From contig JADHXR010000071.1 of the NCBI GenBank assembly GCA_016782865.1, positions 1 through 37,487 on the forward strand: a DNA stretch of 37,487 nucleotides, in the 5' to 3' direction. The translations under genes were made by a program, and so were the position numbers. Every line of letters starts with the position of its first letter. Within the stretch, counting starts at the first letter, position 1. Shown one piece after another: positions 7,654 to 15,761 of this stretch. A model generated the notes under the pieces. That model did no database searches. It saw only the letters and a list, made by a program, of their open reading frames with translations, and was not told where the DNA came from. This DNA is from Phycisphaerae bacterium (GTDB taxonomy: Bacteria; Planctomycetota; Phycisphaerae; Sedimentisphaerales; Anaerobacaceae).

Positions 7654-7968
7654 ATGCTTTTGTCCACGACCGATACTATTGTGGGAAAGAAGATCACTAA
7701 ACAGTTGGGACTCGCCAGGGGCAACACGATTCGGGCCCGGCATATCGGCAGGGACATCATGGCGATTCTGCGCCATATAGTCGGAGGCGAGATCACCGAT
7801 TACACCAAGATGATGGCCGAGTCTCGCGAGCAGGCTATCGACAGAATGGTGGAAGATGCTCAGAAACTTGGCGCCAATGCTATTGTCCACATGAGTTTTT
7901 CGACGCAAATGGTGATGGGTGGCGCCTCGGAGATCCTGGCCTACGGTACGGCCGTGGTGGTGGAGTAA
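7654..7968 (+). CDS. YbjQ / UPF0145 (DUF74) family protein
   Basis: A 104-aa protein of the usual YbjQ length. It shows TTDTIVGKKI near the start, a central GGEITDYTKMMAESREQAIDRMVEDAQKLGANAIVHMSF segment and a C-terminal YGTAVVVE, all characteristic of the family. The family forms pentamers; it was once annotated as heavy-metal-binding, but its biochemical role is not settled. The start lies 4 bp after the anti-sigma stop, preceded by AGGAGG, so it is part of the same operon. The next gene is separated by a 125-bp repeat element. Confidence 0.88.
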   Translation: MLLSTTDTIVGKKITKQLGLARGNTIRARHIGRDIMAILRHIVGGEITDYTKMMAESREQAIDRMVEDAQKLGANAIVHMSFSTQMVMGGASEILAYGTAVVVE

Positions 7969-8093
7969 ATGCAAAGATCAAACATCAAAATGCAAAATTT
8001 CGGAGCCGCTTCGCGGGCTGTCTTGAAAAGCATCCGCCTCCGGCGGATTCCATAATTTTGATATTTACACTTTGATTTTTGATTTTTCTCTAG
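7969..8093. repeat. Dispersed hairpin element, copy A (inside the operon)
   Basis: The AT-rich ends are imperfect inverted repeats: AAACATCAAAATGCAAAAT near 7980-7998, against ATTTTGATATTTACACTTTG near 8053-8072. The core has CCGC-TTC-GCGG and a perfect ATCCGCC-TCC-GGCGGAT stem (8032-8048). The core and right end align closely with 19069-19200: both share CGGAGCCGCT.CGCGG.CTGT and an ATTTTGATATTT-type right end. The stem followed by T-rich DNA could weaken read-through into nfeD. Confidence 0.75.
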
Positions 8094-8108
8094 TGAAAAG
8101 GAGAACAA

Positions 8109-8567
8109 ATGGATGCGATTAAAGAGTTCCTCAAGCCCGAAATAATATGGTTTCTGGTTGGTCTCGCGTTGTTGATCATGGAATTTATGCTGCCAGGCCT
8201 GATTATTGCCTTTTTCGGTATAGGGGCCTGTATTGTGGGGATCGTTTGTCTGGTCACGGACATCAGCCTGAATGTCCAGTTGATCATATTCATAGTCGCT
8301 TCGGTGCTCTCGCTGTTGTGTCTGAGGTCGTGGCTCAAAGGGATATTCATCGGACACGTCAAGGGCAGGCAGGACATGACGCAGGATCTCAAGGAATTCG
8401 TTGGCGAGCGCGCTGTTGTCATAGAGAAGATATCCCCCAAAGCCGGTGGCAAAGTGGAGCTTCACGGTACGAACTGGTCCGCTGAGGCGGATGGAGAAAT
8501 ATCCGAAGGGGCTACGGTCGAGGTGATCGGCAAGGAAAACCTAACACTCAAAGTGAAAGTTCTATAA
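8109..8567 (+). CDS. NfeD-like membrane protein (short form)
   Basis: A 152-aa protein with three hydrophobic segments (about 12-29, 30-50 and 55-75) and a C-terminal OB-fold of the NfeD type at about 95-152 (FVGERAVVIEKISPKAGGKVELHGTNWSAEADG, then GATVEVIGKENLTLKV). It lacks the N-terminal ClpP-like protease domain of long NfeD proteins. NfeD and slipin/stomatin proteins form a well-known conserved gene pair, and the slipin gene starts 19 bp downstream, so a joint role in membrane microdomain organisation is likely. AAGGAGAA precedes the ATG. Confidence 0.92.
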   Translation: MDAIKEFLKPEIIWFLVGLALLIMEFMLPGLIIAFFGIGACIVGIVCLVTDISLNVQLIIFIVASVLSLLCLRSWLKGIFIGHVKGRQDMTQDLKEFVGERAVVIEKISPKAGGKVELHGTNWSAEADGEISEGATVEVIGKENLTLKVKVL

Positions 8568-8585
8568 GGGAAAGGAGAATCAATC

Positions 8586-9539
8586 ATGTTAGCAGCAATA
8601 ACAATAAAGCCATTGACAATTGTTCTCATCGTCGTATTAGTGCTGGCGCTAATCGTATTCTTCAAGACGATAAGGATCGTGCCTCAAAAGCAGGCGATCA
8701 TTATTGAAAGGCTCGGCAAGTATTCCACAACCCTGGAAGCGGGCTTTCACATACTTGCGCCGTTCATCGACAGGGTAGCCTATAGGCACACCTTGAAGGA
8801 GCAGGCGGTTGACGTTCCACCACAGCAGTGTATCACCAGGGACAATATTGCGGTGGAAGTTGACGGCATCCTGTACATGCAGGTAGGTGACCCCAAAAGG
8901 GCCTCTTACGGGATAAACAACTACCAGTTCGCAGCCGCGCAATTGGCCCAGACGACTATGAGAAGCGTCATGGGTAAGCTCGAACTGGACAAGACCTTCG
9001 AGGAAAGAGACACGATAAACAGCGCGATTGTTGAGGCAGTGGATAAGGCCTCGGACCCGTGGGGCGTCAAGGTGACGCGGTATGAGGTCAAGAACATTCT
9101 GCCGCCCCAGAGTATCAAGGACGCGATGGAAAAGCAGATGCGCGCCGAGCGGGAAAAGCGGGCGACTATTGCCGAATCCGAAGGTGATCGACAGGCCAAG
9201 ATCAACCGTTCCGAGGGCGACAGGCAGGAGATGATTGCCCGCTCGGAAGGTGAGAAGCAAAAACGCATAAACGAGGCCGAAGGTCGAGCGATCGAAATCC
9301 TGAAAGTTGCCGAGGCAACGGCCAACGGAATCCGGGAAATCGCCTCCGCGATCAACGAGAAGGGCGGCGTCAATGCGGTGAACCTGCGTATCGCCGAGCA
9401 ATACCTGGACGAGTTCGGCAAACTCGCAAAGACCAACAACTCGATCATTATTCCGTCGGATCTTTCCGACATCGCCGGCATGATTAAGGCGGTGTCCTCG
9501 GTAATCAAGGATAAGACCGAATCTGTCGGCCAGGCGTAG
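8586..9539 (+). CDS. Slipin / stomatin-like SPFH (Band 7) protein
   Basis: A 317-aa protein with an N-terminal hydrophobic anchor (about 5-25) and then an SPFH domain opening with RIVPQKQAIIIERLGKYSTTLEAGFHILAPFIDRV and QAVDVPPQQCITRDNIAVEVDGILY. It continues with a charged coiled coil (AEREKRATIAESEGDRQAKINRSEGDRQE, near 185-245) and a C-terminal FGKLAKTNNSIIIPSDLSD segment, both hallmarks of stomatin-like paraslipins. These proteins oligomerise on membranes and scaffold or regulate partner proteases and channels. It is paired with the short NfeD gene just upstream, as expected. AAAGGAGAATC gives a strong ribosome site. A repeat (9610-9637) separates it from the next gene. Confidence 0.95.
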   Translation: MLAAITIKPLTIVLIVVLVLALIVFFKTIRIVPQKQAIIIERLGKYSTTLEAGFHILAPFIDRVAYRHTLKEQAVDVPPQQCITRDNIAVEVDGILYMQVGDPKRASYGINNYQFAAAQLAQTTMRSVMGKLELDKTFEERDTINSAIVEAVDKASDPWGVKVTRYEVKNILPPQSIKDAMEKQMRAEREKRATIAESEGDRQAKINRSEGDRQEMIARSEGEKQKRINEAEGRAIEILKVAEATANGIREIASAINEKGGVNAVNLRIAEQYLDEFGKLAKTNNSIIIPSDLSDIAGMIKAVSSVIKDKTESVGQA

Positions 9540-9609
9540 GAAGTCGATTCGGCGTGGAGACGATTGGGCGAAGGAAAACCGTAGCGGGCTTTGACCGGCA
9601 GAATTGGCA

Positions 9610-9637
9610 GCGTGCGCAAACGAGTTGCCCATCCTAC
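9610..9637. repeat. GGGCAAC palindrome repeat, copy 2
   Basis: CGTGCGCAAACGAGTTGCCC followed by ATCCTAC is nearly identical to 6266-6292. The left arm has lost perfect pairing (GCGCAAA instead of GGGCAAC). It lies between the slipin and GPP34 genes, outside any reading frame supported by a ribosome site. Confidence 0.65.
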
Positions 9638-9671
9638 AATTGGCTACAATCAATTTCAGGAGGACTCTTTG

Positions 9672-10364
9672 ATGACAACGCAGAATAACCTGTTCCTGCA
9701 CGAAGAGATCATGCTCTTGGCGCTGCGCGATGAAGAAGGAACTATTGCCTCGGGGACCATGTACCAATATGCGATCGGCGCGGCGGTGCTGGCCGAGCTG
9801 TTGTTGAACCAGCGCATCGTTGTCGATAAATCCGGCAAGAGAAAGCTCGTCGATCTTGTCAGTTCGACGCCTCTCGGCGAGCCGTTGCTCGACCACTGCC
9901 TCGAAAAAGTCACCACTGCGAAAAGGCGCGCTGTGCTTCAGACCTGGGTCTCCCGGTTTGCCGGCGTTAAGAACCTCAAACACCTTGTAGCTCAGCGGCT
10001 GTGCCGGCGAGGCATTCTCAGGGTGGACGAAGACAAGGTCCTGCTGATCTTCACGCGAAAGATCTATCCTGAGGTCAACCCCGAGCCCGAGCGGAAACTG
10101 ATCGAGCGGCTCAGAGAGGCAATCTTCACCGACGCCCCGGATGTCGATTCCCGGACTGTTGTTCTCGTATCGCTGGCCAACAGTGCAAGTCTTCTGAACG
10201 TCGTATTCGGCAAGAAGATGCTCAAGGCCCGCAAAGCGAGGATCGAAAGAATCGTCAACGGCGAGATAACCGGAAAGGCCGCGCAGGAAGCCATCCAGGC
10301 GATGCAGGCGGCTGTCATGGTGGCCTGTATAATGCCCGTTATGATGTCGACGATGCATCATTAG
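9672..10364 (+). CDS. GPP34 (GOLPH3/Vps74-like) family protein
   Basis: A 230-aa protein. The start LFLHEEIMLLALRDEEGTI and the segment YAIGAAVLAELLLNQRIVVD are the recognisable opening of the GPP34 domain. Later segments include ARIERIVNGEITGKAAQEAIQAMQAAV near the end. Eukaryotic members bind phosphatidylinositol 4-phosphate at the Golgi; bacterial homologues have no settled function, though lipid-membrane association is expected. The ATG at 9672 has AGGAGGA upstream; a longer in-frame start at 9591 would translate repeat sequence and is unlikely. It sits among the NfeD/slipin and DUF2007 genes, and the next gene starts 22 bp later, supporting a membrane-related role. Confidence 0.85.
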   Translation: MTTQNNLFLHEEIMLLALRDEEGTIASGTMYQYAIGAAVLAELLLNQRIVVDKSGKRKLVDLVSSTPLGEPLLDHCLEKVTTAKRRAVLQTWVSRFAGVKNLKHLVAQRLCRRGILRVDEDKVLLIFTRKIYPEVNPEPERKLIERLREAIFTDAPDVDSRTVVLVSLANSASLLNVVFGKKMLKARKARIERIVNGEITGKAAQEAIQAMQAAVMVACIMPVMMSTMHH

Positions 10365-10386
10365 ATTTTGCACGAAAGGCAAAACC

Positions 10387-10815
10387 GTGGATGTTGTGGT
10401 AGTTTACAGGGCCAATCCAGAGTCGTTGCAGAAAGTACTGGGGCTCCTGCGAAAGGAAGGATTCAACCCGACAACGCTGGAGAATCCGGGTTCGGCAGAT
10501 GCCCTGCATGGAGGTGGAAGAGCTACCTACGTCATCAGTATAGCCGTGCCGAGAAGCGAGGCCGCCGGAGCTGAATCGATCTTGAGGAAATGGGACAAGG
10601 CCCGACAATCTGAAGTCAACAAAATGACTGGCAAACTGGCCGGTCCGTTTCTCTTCTCGGTTATGGCTGTGGGAGTGCTCGCTCTGGTTCTTCTTCTCCT
10701 GGGGATTCTTTGGGACGCTGTGGCGTTGCTTGCCGTCGCTTGGATTACAGTCTTTGCATTGGCGGCAAACGCCGAGAAGATAAAGCTGAAGACGAAGGGC
10801 TCTAAACGACGATGA
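10387..10815 (+). CDS. DUF2007-like domain with two-span membrane tail
   Basis: A 142-aa protein. Residues 1-75 resemble the DUF2007 signal-transducing-protein fold (VVVVYRANPESLQKVLGLLRKEGFNPTTLEN, then YVISIAVPRSEAAGAESILRKW), a small alpha/beta domain. Residues about 84-127 form two hydrophobic helices, followed by a basic tail KIKLKTKGSKRR. It has a GTG start, supported by AAAGGC upstream and by the first residues MDVVVVY. DUF2007 function is unknown. As the last membrane gene of this block it could be a cytoplasmic sensor tethered beside GPP34; that is inference. Confidence 0.7.
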   Translation: MDVVVVYRANPESLQKVLGLLRKEGFNPTTLENPGSADALHGGGRATYVISIAVPRSEAAGAESILRKWDKARQSEVNKMTGKLAGPFLFSVMAVGVLALVLLLLGILWDAVALLAVAWITVFALAANAEKIKLKTKGSKRR

Positions 10816-10902
10816 GACTAGGGAAGACAGCGGCCATCATGTAGGGGCCTTGTCGTTCGCAGGGCAATGGGATACTATGGTCGCCGTGTAAAGGATTGGT
10901 CA

Positions 10903-12042
10903 ATGGTTGGCATAGTCTCACAACCGAACACTCAGGAAAAACTGGAGATCCTCAGCGCCGATGCGCAGTATGACCTTGCCTGTGCATGCGGCACGTCGAA
11001 GGACACTCACCGCAAACGTGGCGGCGAGGGCAAGTGGATATACCCCGTAACGCTTCCGAGCGGGGGCAAAAGCCTGCTCTTCAAGACGCTGCTGTCGAAC
11101 GTGTGCACAAATGACTGTAAGTACTGCCCGCTCCGGGAACAAATGGACGTTCGCCGCGCAAGCCTGAGACCTGAGGAGACGGCGAAGGTCTTTCTGGACT
11201 ATTACGGCCAGCGAAAAGTCTTCGGGCTGTTTCTCAGTTCCGGCGTCGCGGGCACACCCGACGCGACAATGGACCGGCTCAACGGCGTAGCGAGATTACT
11301 CCGACGAAAGCACAGATTCAGGGGCTATATTCATCTGAAGGTCATTCCCGGGGCAAGCGACGCGGCGATTGAAGAAGCCGTTTCATTGGCCAGCGCGGTG
11401 TCGCTGAATATCGAAACGCCGGGCGCCGAGTGCCTTGAGAAGCTGTCGCTCAAGAAAGACTACATCCGGGACATTATCGATCCGATCAAGCTTATCAGCA
11501 GGCTGACCGCACGCGGTTCGAGATACGAGAACGTTAAGCAGACAACTCAGTTCGTCGTCGGGGCCGCAGGTGAGCGGGATGCGAAGATCGTCAAGTACAT
11601 GTCGGGGCTGTACGAGCGATTGAAAATGCAAAGGGTGTACTTCAGCGCCTATCAGACGGGGCTGGGAGATGAATCCATCGCCGGCGAGCGGGCTGAGCAG
11701 GCGGGACCGCAGGACATTCTCATGCGCGAGCATCGGCTGTACCAGGTAGATTTTCTGTTTCGCAAGTACGGCTTTGCCGAATCGGATATCATCTTCGAGA
11801 GGGATGGAAATCTGTCTTTAACCACTGATCCCAAAGAGTCATGGGCACAGAGCCATCCGGAGTTCTTCCCCGTTAATGCAAATCAGGCGTCGAGGTTATC
11901 GCTTCTGAGAGTGCCCGGACTCGGACCGGTGACGGTCAGACGCATTCTGGCGCGGCGAAAGCAAGCCCGGATCAAATCGATCGAAGACGTGGGCAAGACG
12001 GGAGTCAGGCTGGCCAAAGCGAGCGAGTACCTGAGCTTCTAG
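10903..12042 (+). CDS. Radical SAM protein, putative DNA modification/repair type
   Basis: A 379-aa protein with the radical SAM cluster motif CTNDCKYC (Cys68, Cys72, Cys75). An earlier Cys-rich segment YDLACACGTSKDT (about 23-35) and a C-terminal helix-hairpin-helix motif, LLRVPGLGPVTVRRILARRK (about 334-353), suggest DNA contact. This order matches the family described as a putative DNA modification/repair radical SAM protein, usually encoded beside a uracil-DNA-glycosylase-like partner. No such partner is in this window: downstream lies an inverted-repeat element, then an unrelated small gene. ATG at 10903 has AAAGGA 7 nt upstream and was preferred over ATG at 10867. The stop codon overlaps the inverted-repeat element at 12041. 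Confidence 0.88.
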   Translation: MVGIVSQPNTQEKLEILSADAQYDLACACGTSKDTHRKRGGEGKWIYPVTLPSGGKSLLFKTLLSNVCTNDCKYCPLREQMDVRRASLRPEETAKVFLDYYGQRKVFGLFLSSGVAGTPDATMDRLNGVARLLRRKHRFRGYIHLKVIPGASDAAIEEAVSLASAVSLNIETPGAECLEKLSLKKDYIRDIIDPIKLISRLTARGSRYENVKQTTQFVVGAAGERDAKIVKYMSGLYERLKMQRVYFSAYQTGLGDESIAGERAEQAGPQDILMREHRLYQVDFLFRKYGFAESDIIFERDGNLSLTTDPKESWAQSHPEFFPVNANQASRLSLLRVPGLGPVTVRRILARRKQARIKSIEDVGKTGVRLAKASEYLSF

Positions 12043-12201
12043 GCTCTGTCTGAAAGCTCCATCGTTGGCCCGAGAGCGAGCGGTTTTTCGCCTGGCAAAG
12101 ACGGCGAAGCAGGCGATATTGGTTTTATCGTCGATGGAGCCGGATGAAGCCAGGTGGAAAACAAGCCGCTCGAAGCCAGATCGAGTCTTCAGACAGAGCC
12201 T
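12041..12201. repeat. 161-bp inverted-repeat (MITE-like) element
   Basis: The termini are a perfect 14-bp inverted repeat: AGGCTCTGTCTGAA at 12041-12054 and TTCAGACAGAGCCT at 12188-12201. Further inside, CGAGCGG pairs with CCGCTCG and GCCTGGC with GCCAGGT, so most of the element can fold into one long imperfect hairpin. It encodes nothing convincing. Its first two bases complete the TAG stop of the radical SAM gene. Confidence 0.75.
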
Positions 12202-12411
12202 GAAGCCGGGATTGAGTGACAAGCCGCAGTTTTCCCGCCGAATATTCGCACTGAACCTCGAAACATCACCCAAAGAGAGGAATTTGCGGAAAATTCATTG
12301 CAATTTGTCGGCAGCCCAGTTAGTATTCGCCACGAACGGGGCCCGTAAGAAACTCGCCAACGGGGCAACCCGACAAGAGAACAGTTTCAGGCTGAGGCGA
12401 GGTTCTGGCCG
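12202..12411. other. Intergenic remainder, nothing recognised
   Basis: No gene, hairpin terminator or clear promoter seen. Moderately GC-rich, following the inverted-repeat element. Confidence 0.5.
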
Positions 12412-12708
12412 ATGGATGAGCCCAGCGACAATAGCGATAGTGGCGTCGAAACGAGTGTAACCAAAGCGGTAAGCGATTTTGTCGCAGCCCTCAGCGATGA
12501 GCATCGTATGCTGGTCATCCTCAAGGCGCAACTGTACGGCGGGAGCTGGGAGCCCATGCACGACGACTTGCAGAACCGCCTGGCGGGCAAGCCCTATATA
12601 TTTAAGCTGGCAAATAGAATAAAAGACGATATCGAGCGCATTGAACAGATGCGGGAATTTGAACAAGAGCACAACGTTGATTTGGCCGAGCACGTCGAAC
12701 TGCCATAG
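12412..12708 (+). CDS. Small acidic protein of unknown function
   Basis: A 98-aa protein, not recognised. It is acidic and largely helical, with VTKAVSDFVAALSDEHRMLVILKAQLYGGSWEPMHDDLQNRL in the middle and a charged C-terminal helix (RIKDDIERIEQMREFEQEHNVDLAEH). There is no signal peptide, membrane span or Cys pair. The ribosome site is weak (GAGGCGAGG). Coding is supported by a clean codon structure and by the PQQ-type gene starting 22 bp later with a strong ribosome site. Confidence 0.6.
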   Translation: MDEPSDNSDSGVETSVTKAVSDFVAALSDEHRMLVILKAQLYGGSWEPMHDDLQNRLAGKPYIFKLANRIKDDIERIEQMREFEQEHNVDLAEHVELP

Positions 12709-12730
12709 AAGAGGGTCCGCAGGAGGAATT

Positions 12731-13849
12731 ATGAAAATGTTGAGAACGTTTGGATGTAAATATGTCTTATTAGTGGGTATTTTGACGCTGTGTGTTGCGC
12801 AGATCAACATTGCTGCGGCGAGCGATTCAGAGCGACTTGTTTGCCCGGAATTGCTCAGGCATGCCGGTTTGAAAATAATCTGGGAGAGTGAGCTGCCCAC
12901 AAAAAAAGCTGAGAGTTTGGAGCAATTGTTCATACTCGGCAACCGCGTCTATGCGATCTCCGATCGTAATTACATGACTTCTCTGGACAAGGAGAATGGC
13001 AAGAGGGTTTTCGCCAAGGTTTTCGCGCCGCCCGGTGTGCCGATCACCGGGTTGGAGCTTTACGGCGACGGGCTTTTGTCTGCAGGGGGCAGCAAACTTC
13101 TGGAGTGCGACGCCGAATCGGGCGACGAGCTTAGAACCGTGGATGTTGGTTTTGGCATCACCTGTCCGGCCGCCCGCAACAGTTCATATTTCTACGTGGC
13201 CGGCACTGACAACCGCTTGCATGCTTACCGTGCCGATGACAGGGTCCAGACCTTCGAGGTTGCCGCCAAGAACGCCTCGACGATTACTTCGGTCGTTGCC
13301 GATGACAATCTTGTCATCTTTGCCACTGCCGCCGGCAACGTGCTCGGCGTTGCGCCGGATGCGCCCAGGCTCCTCTGGCAATTCGACGCCGCGGATGCTA
13401 TCGCCGGGCCGGTGGTCAAAGACTTGATGTCGCTGTTTTTTGCCAGTGCCGATACGAGTGTTTACAGAGTCGACATAGTCGGTCTGCCCGAGATGAAGCG
13501 CCTTGTCTGGAAGTACCAGGCCGCCGCAGTGCTCGAGAAGGCGCCCAGGGTAACACAAGAGGTCGTCTACCAGCACGTTCGCGGCAAGGGCGTCACGGCG
13601 ATAGACAAGGAGACCGGCTCATTTTTGTGGCAGGTGCCGGGAGGCGTTGACCTTCTGGCCCAAGCCCGGGGAAAAGCCTACGTGATTACCAAGGCCGGCA
13701 AGCTGGTGGTGATGGACAATACCAAAGCCCGGAAGTTGTATTCAGTCAACTTCGGGGCGGTCACCGTGCATGCGGCCAATACAGGGGATGAGAGAATCTA
13801 CATTGCAGACAAACGTGGCCGTGTCATGTGTTTACAGCCGGTCGAATAG
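12731..13849 (+). CDS. Secreted PQQ-type beta-propeller repeat protein
   Basis: A 372-aa protein with an N-terminal signal (VLLVGILTLCVAQINIAAA, cleavage near residue 29). The repeats are of the PQQ/WD-like beta-propeller kind: each strand group ends with patterns like VYAISDRNYMTSLDKENGKRVF, LHAYRADDRVQTF, VTAIDKETGSFLWQ and IYIADKRGRVMCLQ. No PQQ-dependent dehydrogenase catalytic loop or haem motif is visible, so it is more likely a scaffold or binding propeller (BamB-like fold) than an enzyme. AGGAGG is positioned at 5-nt spacing before ATG. It follows the small gene at 12412 and is separated from purH by an AT-rich repeat. Confidence 0.8.
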   Translation: MKMLRTFGCKYVLLVGILTLCVAQINIAAASDSERLVCPELLRHAGLKIIWESELPTKKAESLEQLFILGNRVYAISDRNYMTSLDKENGKRVFAKVFAPPGVPITGLELYGDGLLSAGGSKLLECDAESGDELRTVDVGFGITCPAARNSSYFYVAGTDNRLHAYRADDRVQTFEVAAKNASTITSVVADDNLVIFATAAGNVLGVAPDAPRLLWQFDAADAIAGPVVKDLMSLFFASADTSVYRVDIVGLPEMKRLVWKYQAAAVLEKAPRVTQEVVYQHVRGKGVTAIDKETGSFLWQVPGGVDLLAQARGKAYVITKAGKLVVMDNTKARKLYSVNFGAVTVHAANTGDERIYIADKRGRVMCLQPVE

Positions 13850-13864
13850 GATAGCAGGACGTTG

Positions 13865-14009
13865 AATCCTAAATTCTGATATCTAAATGCTGGACAATTT
13901 TGAAATCTCAATTGCCATAATTCAAAACAGCAGATCGCGTGTTCTGTTTTGAGCATTAGAATTTTGCATTTCGGTATTGTTTAGAGTTTATGATTTAGTG
14001 CTTAGGATT
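13865..14009. repeat. AT-rich inverted-end repeat, copy C
   Basis: AATCCTAA (13865-13872) and TTAGGATT (14002-14009) bound a 145-bp AT-rich stretch. Inside is a perfect 8-bp hairpin CAAAACAG/CTGTTTTG (13923-13951). The right part (TATTGTTTAGAGTTTA, then GATTTAGTGCTTAGGATTT) recurs at 26453-26588. It fills most of the gap before purH. Confidence 0.65.
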
Positions 14010-14059
14010 TAGAATCCGCACGAATTTGTTTAACATTTAGGAAGGAGCATTAGCTTACA

Positions 14060-15670
14060 ATGGATGTAGAAGTTAAGACCGCATTAATCAGCGTTTCCGA
14101 CAAGACCGGGGTTGTTGATTTTGCCAAGAAACTCAGCGCGATGGGGGTCAAAATAATCAGCACGGGAGGAACGTCCAACAAGCTCAGCGATGCCGGAATC
14201 AGTGTCGCCGGGATCGAGTCGGTCACCGGCTTTCCGGAGATGATGGACGGCAGAGTAAAAACATTGCACCCGAAAATACACGGCGGCCTGTTGGGACTGC
14301 GCGACAAAGCCGAGCACGCCGCGGCGATGGAAAAGCACAACATTGAGCCGATCGATCTGGTCTGTGTGAACCTCTATCCGTTCGAGCAGACGATTGCCAG
14401 GGGCGATTGCACTCTGGCCGAAGCCATTGAGAATATCGACATCGGCGGCCCGAGCATGCTTCGCTCGGCTGCGAAGAATCACAAGTACGTGACGGTGGTG
14501 ACAGAGCCCGACCAGTACGGCAAGGTAATCGAAGAGATGGAGAAAAACGATGGGGCCATCAGTGAAGAGCTGCGCAGCGATTTCGCACGCATTGCCTTTG
14601 GCTTGACGGCCTCATACGATGCGGCGATATCAAAGTATCTCAACACGAAAGCGGGTGTTGAATATCCGGAAAAAGTCTCGATTGCAGTCAAGAAAGAAGC
14701 GGAACTGCGCTACGGGGAGAATCCTCATCAAAGTGCCGCGTTCTACAAGTTGTCGTCGAGCGGTGAGACTTCCGTCAGTAGCGGCACGCTGTTGGCCGGC
14801 GGCACACCTATCAGCTTCAACAATCTGTTGGATACGAACGCGGCTTTTGAGCTGGTCAAGGAATTTGCCGAGCCGGCGGCGGTAGTCGTCAAGCACCTTA
14901 ACCCATGCGGATGTGCCGTCGATGAGGACATTTGCCTGGCTTACCGCAAGGCCTACGAGGGCGACGTCACCAGCGCGTTCGGTAGCATCGTGGCTTTGAA
15001 CAGAAAGGTAGATGTTGAGCTGGCCCGGACGATCATGGAATCTTACAGCCGATTCGGCAAATCGCTCGGTGCCGCCGGATTCTTTGCCGAGGTGATTATC
15101 GCGCCGGAGTTTGACGCCGATGCAGTCGAGATCATCCGGACGCTGAAGGCCTGGGGCGCCAGAGTTCGGCTGCTCGAGACCGGCCCGATCGACTCCGGCC
15201 AAATTGACGGCGCCGAATATGACGCCCGCTGCATCATCGGCGGCATGCTGCTGCAGAAACGGGATCTGATCGGTTGGGAGCCGGATGTGCTGACCTATCC
15301 GACCAAGGCCAGACCTTCTAAAGAGCAGCTCGAGGACCTGAGAATCGCCTGGCTGGTCGGCAAACATACCAAGAGCAATACGATCGTGCTAGTCAAGAAC
15401 AAAAGAGTCTGGGGCGTAGGCGCCGGGCAGATGAACCGCGTCGAGTCTGGCCTGATTTCGTTCAAACGCGCTGGCGACGAAGCGCGAGGCTGTGCGATGG
15501 CTTCGGATGCATTCTTCCCATTCCCGGACAACGTGGAAAATGCCGCCAAGGTGGGCGTGAATGCAATCGTTCAGCCGGGTGGCTCGAACAAAGACGATGA
15601 GGTAATCGCCGTTGCGGACAGGCATGGAATCGCGATGGTCTTTACCGGAAAGCGACACTTCAAACACTAA
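14060..15670 (+). CDS. purH: Bifunctional AICAR transformylase / IMP cyclohydrolase
   Basis: A 536-aa protein, near the family's usual 510-530. The N-terminal IMP cyclohydrolase (MGS-like) domain starts [20 protein letters not shown] and has [29 protein letters not shown] and NLYPFE segments. The C-terminal formyltransferase has RYGENPHQ (217-224), the catalytic Lys-His pair in KHLNPCG (278-284) and [28 protein letters not shown]. It catalyses the last two steps of IMP synthesis in the cytoplasm: 10-formyl-THF-dependent AICAR formylation, then ring closure. GGAAGGAGC lies before the ATG. It is monocistronic here: repeats lie on both sides and a strong hairpin terminator follows. purD lies 16 kb away in the same window. 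Confidence 0.98.
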   Translation: MDVEVKTALISVSDKTGVVDFAKKLSAMGVKIISTGGTSNKLSDAGISVAGIESVTGFPEMMDGRVKTLHPKIHGGLLGLRDKAEHAAAMEKHNIEPIDLVCVNLYPFEQTIARGDCTLAEAIENIDIGGPSMLRSAAKNHKYVTVVTEPDQYGKVIEEMEKNDGAISEELRSDFARIAFGLTASYDAAISKYLNTKAGVEYPEKVSIAVKKEAELRYGENPHQSAAFYKLSSSGETSVSSGTLLAGGTPISFNNLLDTNAAFELVKEFAEPAAVVVKHLNPCGCAVDEDICLAYRKAYEGDVTSAFGSIVALNRKVDVELARTIMESYSRFGKSLGAAGFFAEVIIAPEFDADAVEIIRTLKAWGARVRLLETGPIDSGQIDGAEYDARCIIGGMLLQKRDLIGWEPDVLTYPTKARPSKEQLEDLRIAWLVGKHTKSNTIVLVKNKRVWGVGAGQMNRVESGLISFKRAGDEARGCAMASDAFFPFPDNVENAAKVGVNAIVQPGGSNKDDEVIAVADRHGIAMVFTGKRHFKH

Positions 15671-15681
15671 GAAGGGGCGAG

Positions 15682-15729
15682 GATTTTCGATTGCCGATTT
15701 TTCCGATCGCAATTCGCAAATCGAAAATC
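15682..15729. repeat. GATTTTCGATT inverted repeat
   Basis: GATTTTCGATT (15682-15692) is a perfect inverted match of AATCGAAAATC (15719-15729), enclosing a CGATTTTTCCGATCGCAATTCG-like centre of fewer than 30 bases. It lies just after purH and before its terminator, similar in style to the other AT-rich intergenic repeats. Confidence 0.6.
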
Positions 15730-15761
15730 GCAAATTCACCCTGAGCCTGCATCAGATTGTC

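Noticed and set aside
8649-10382. 577-aa open frame on the minus strand
   Set aside because: It lies opposite the slipin, the repeat and the GPP34 gene, all of which have clear families and ribosome sites. Its sequence resembles no family and reads as the codon shadow of the plus-strand genes.
12065-12460. 131-aa open frame after the radical SAM gene
   Set aside because: It starts inside the inverted-repeat element, has no ribosome site, overlaps the better-supported 98-aa gene and has a random-looking composition.
12731-13849. PQQ-dependent alcohol dehydrogenase
   Set aside because: Propeller-type repeats are present, but at 372 aa it is much shorter than such enzymes and lacks their catalytic and disulfide-loop motifs.
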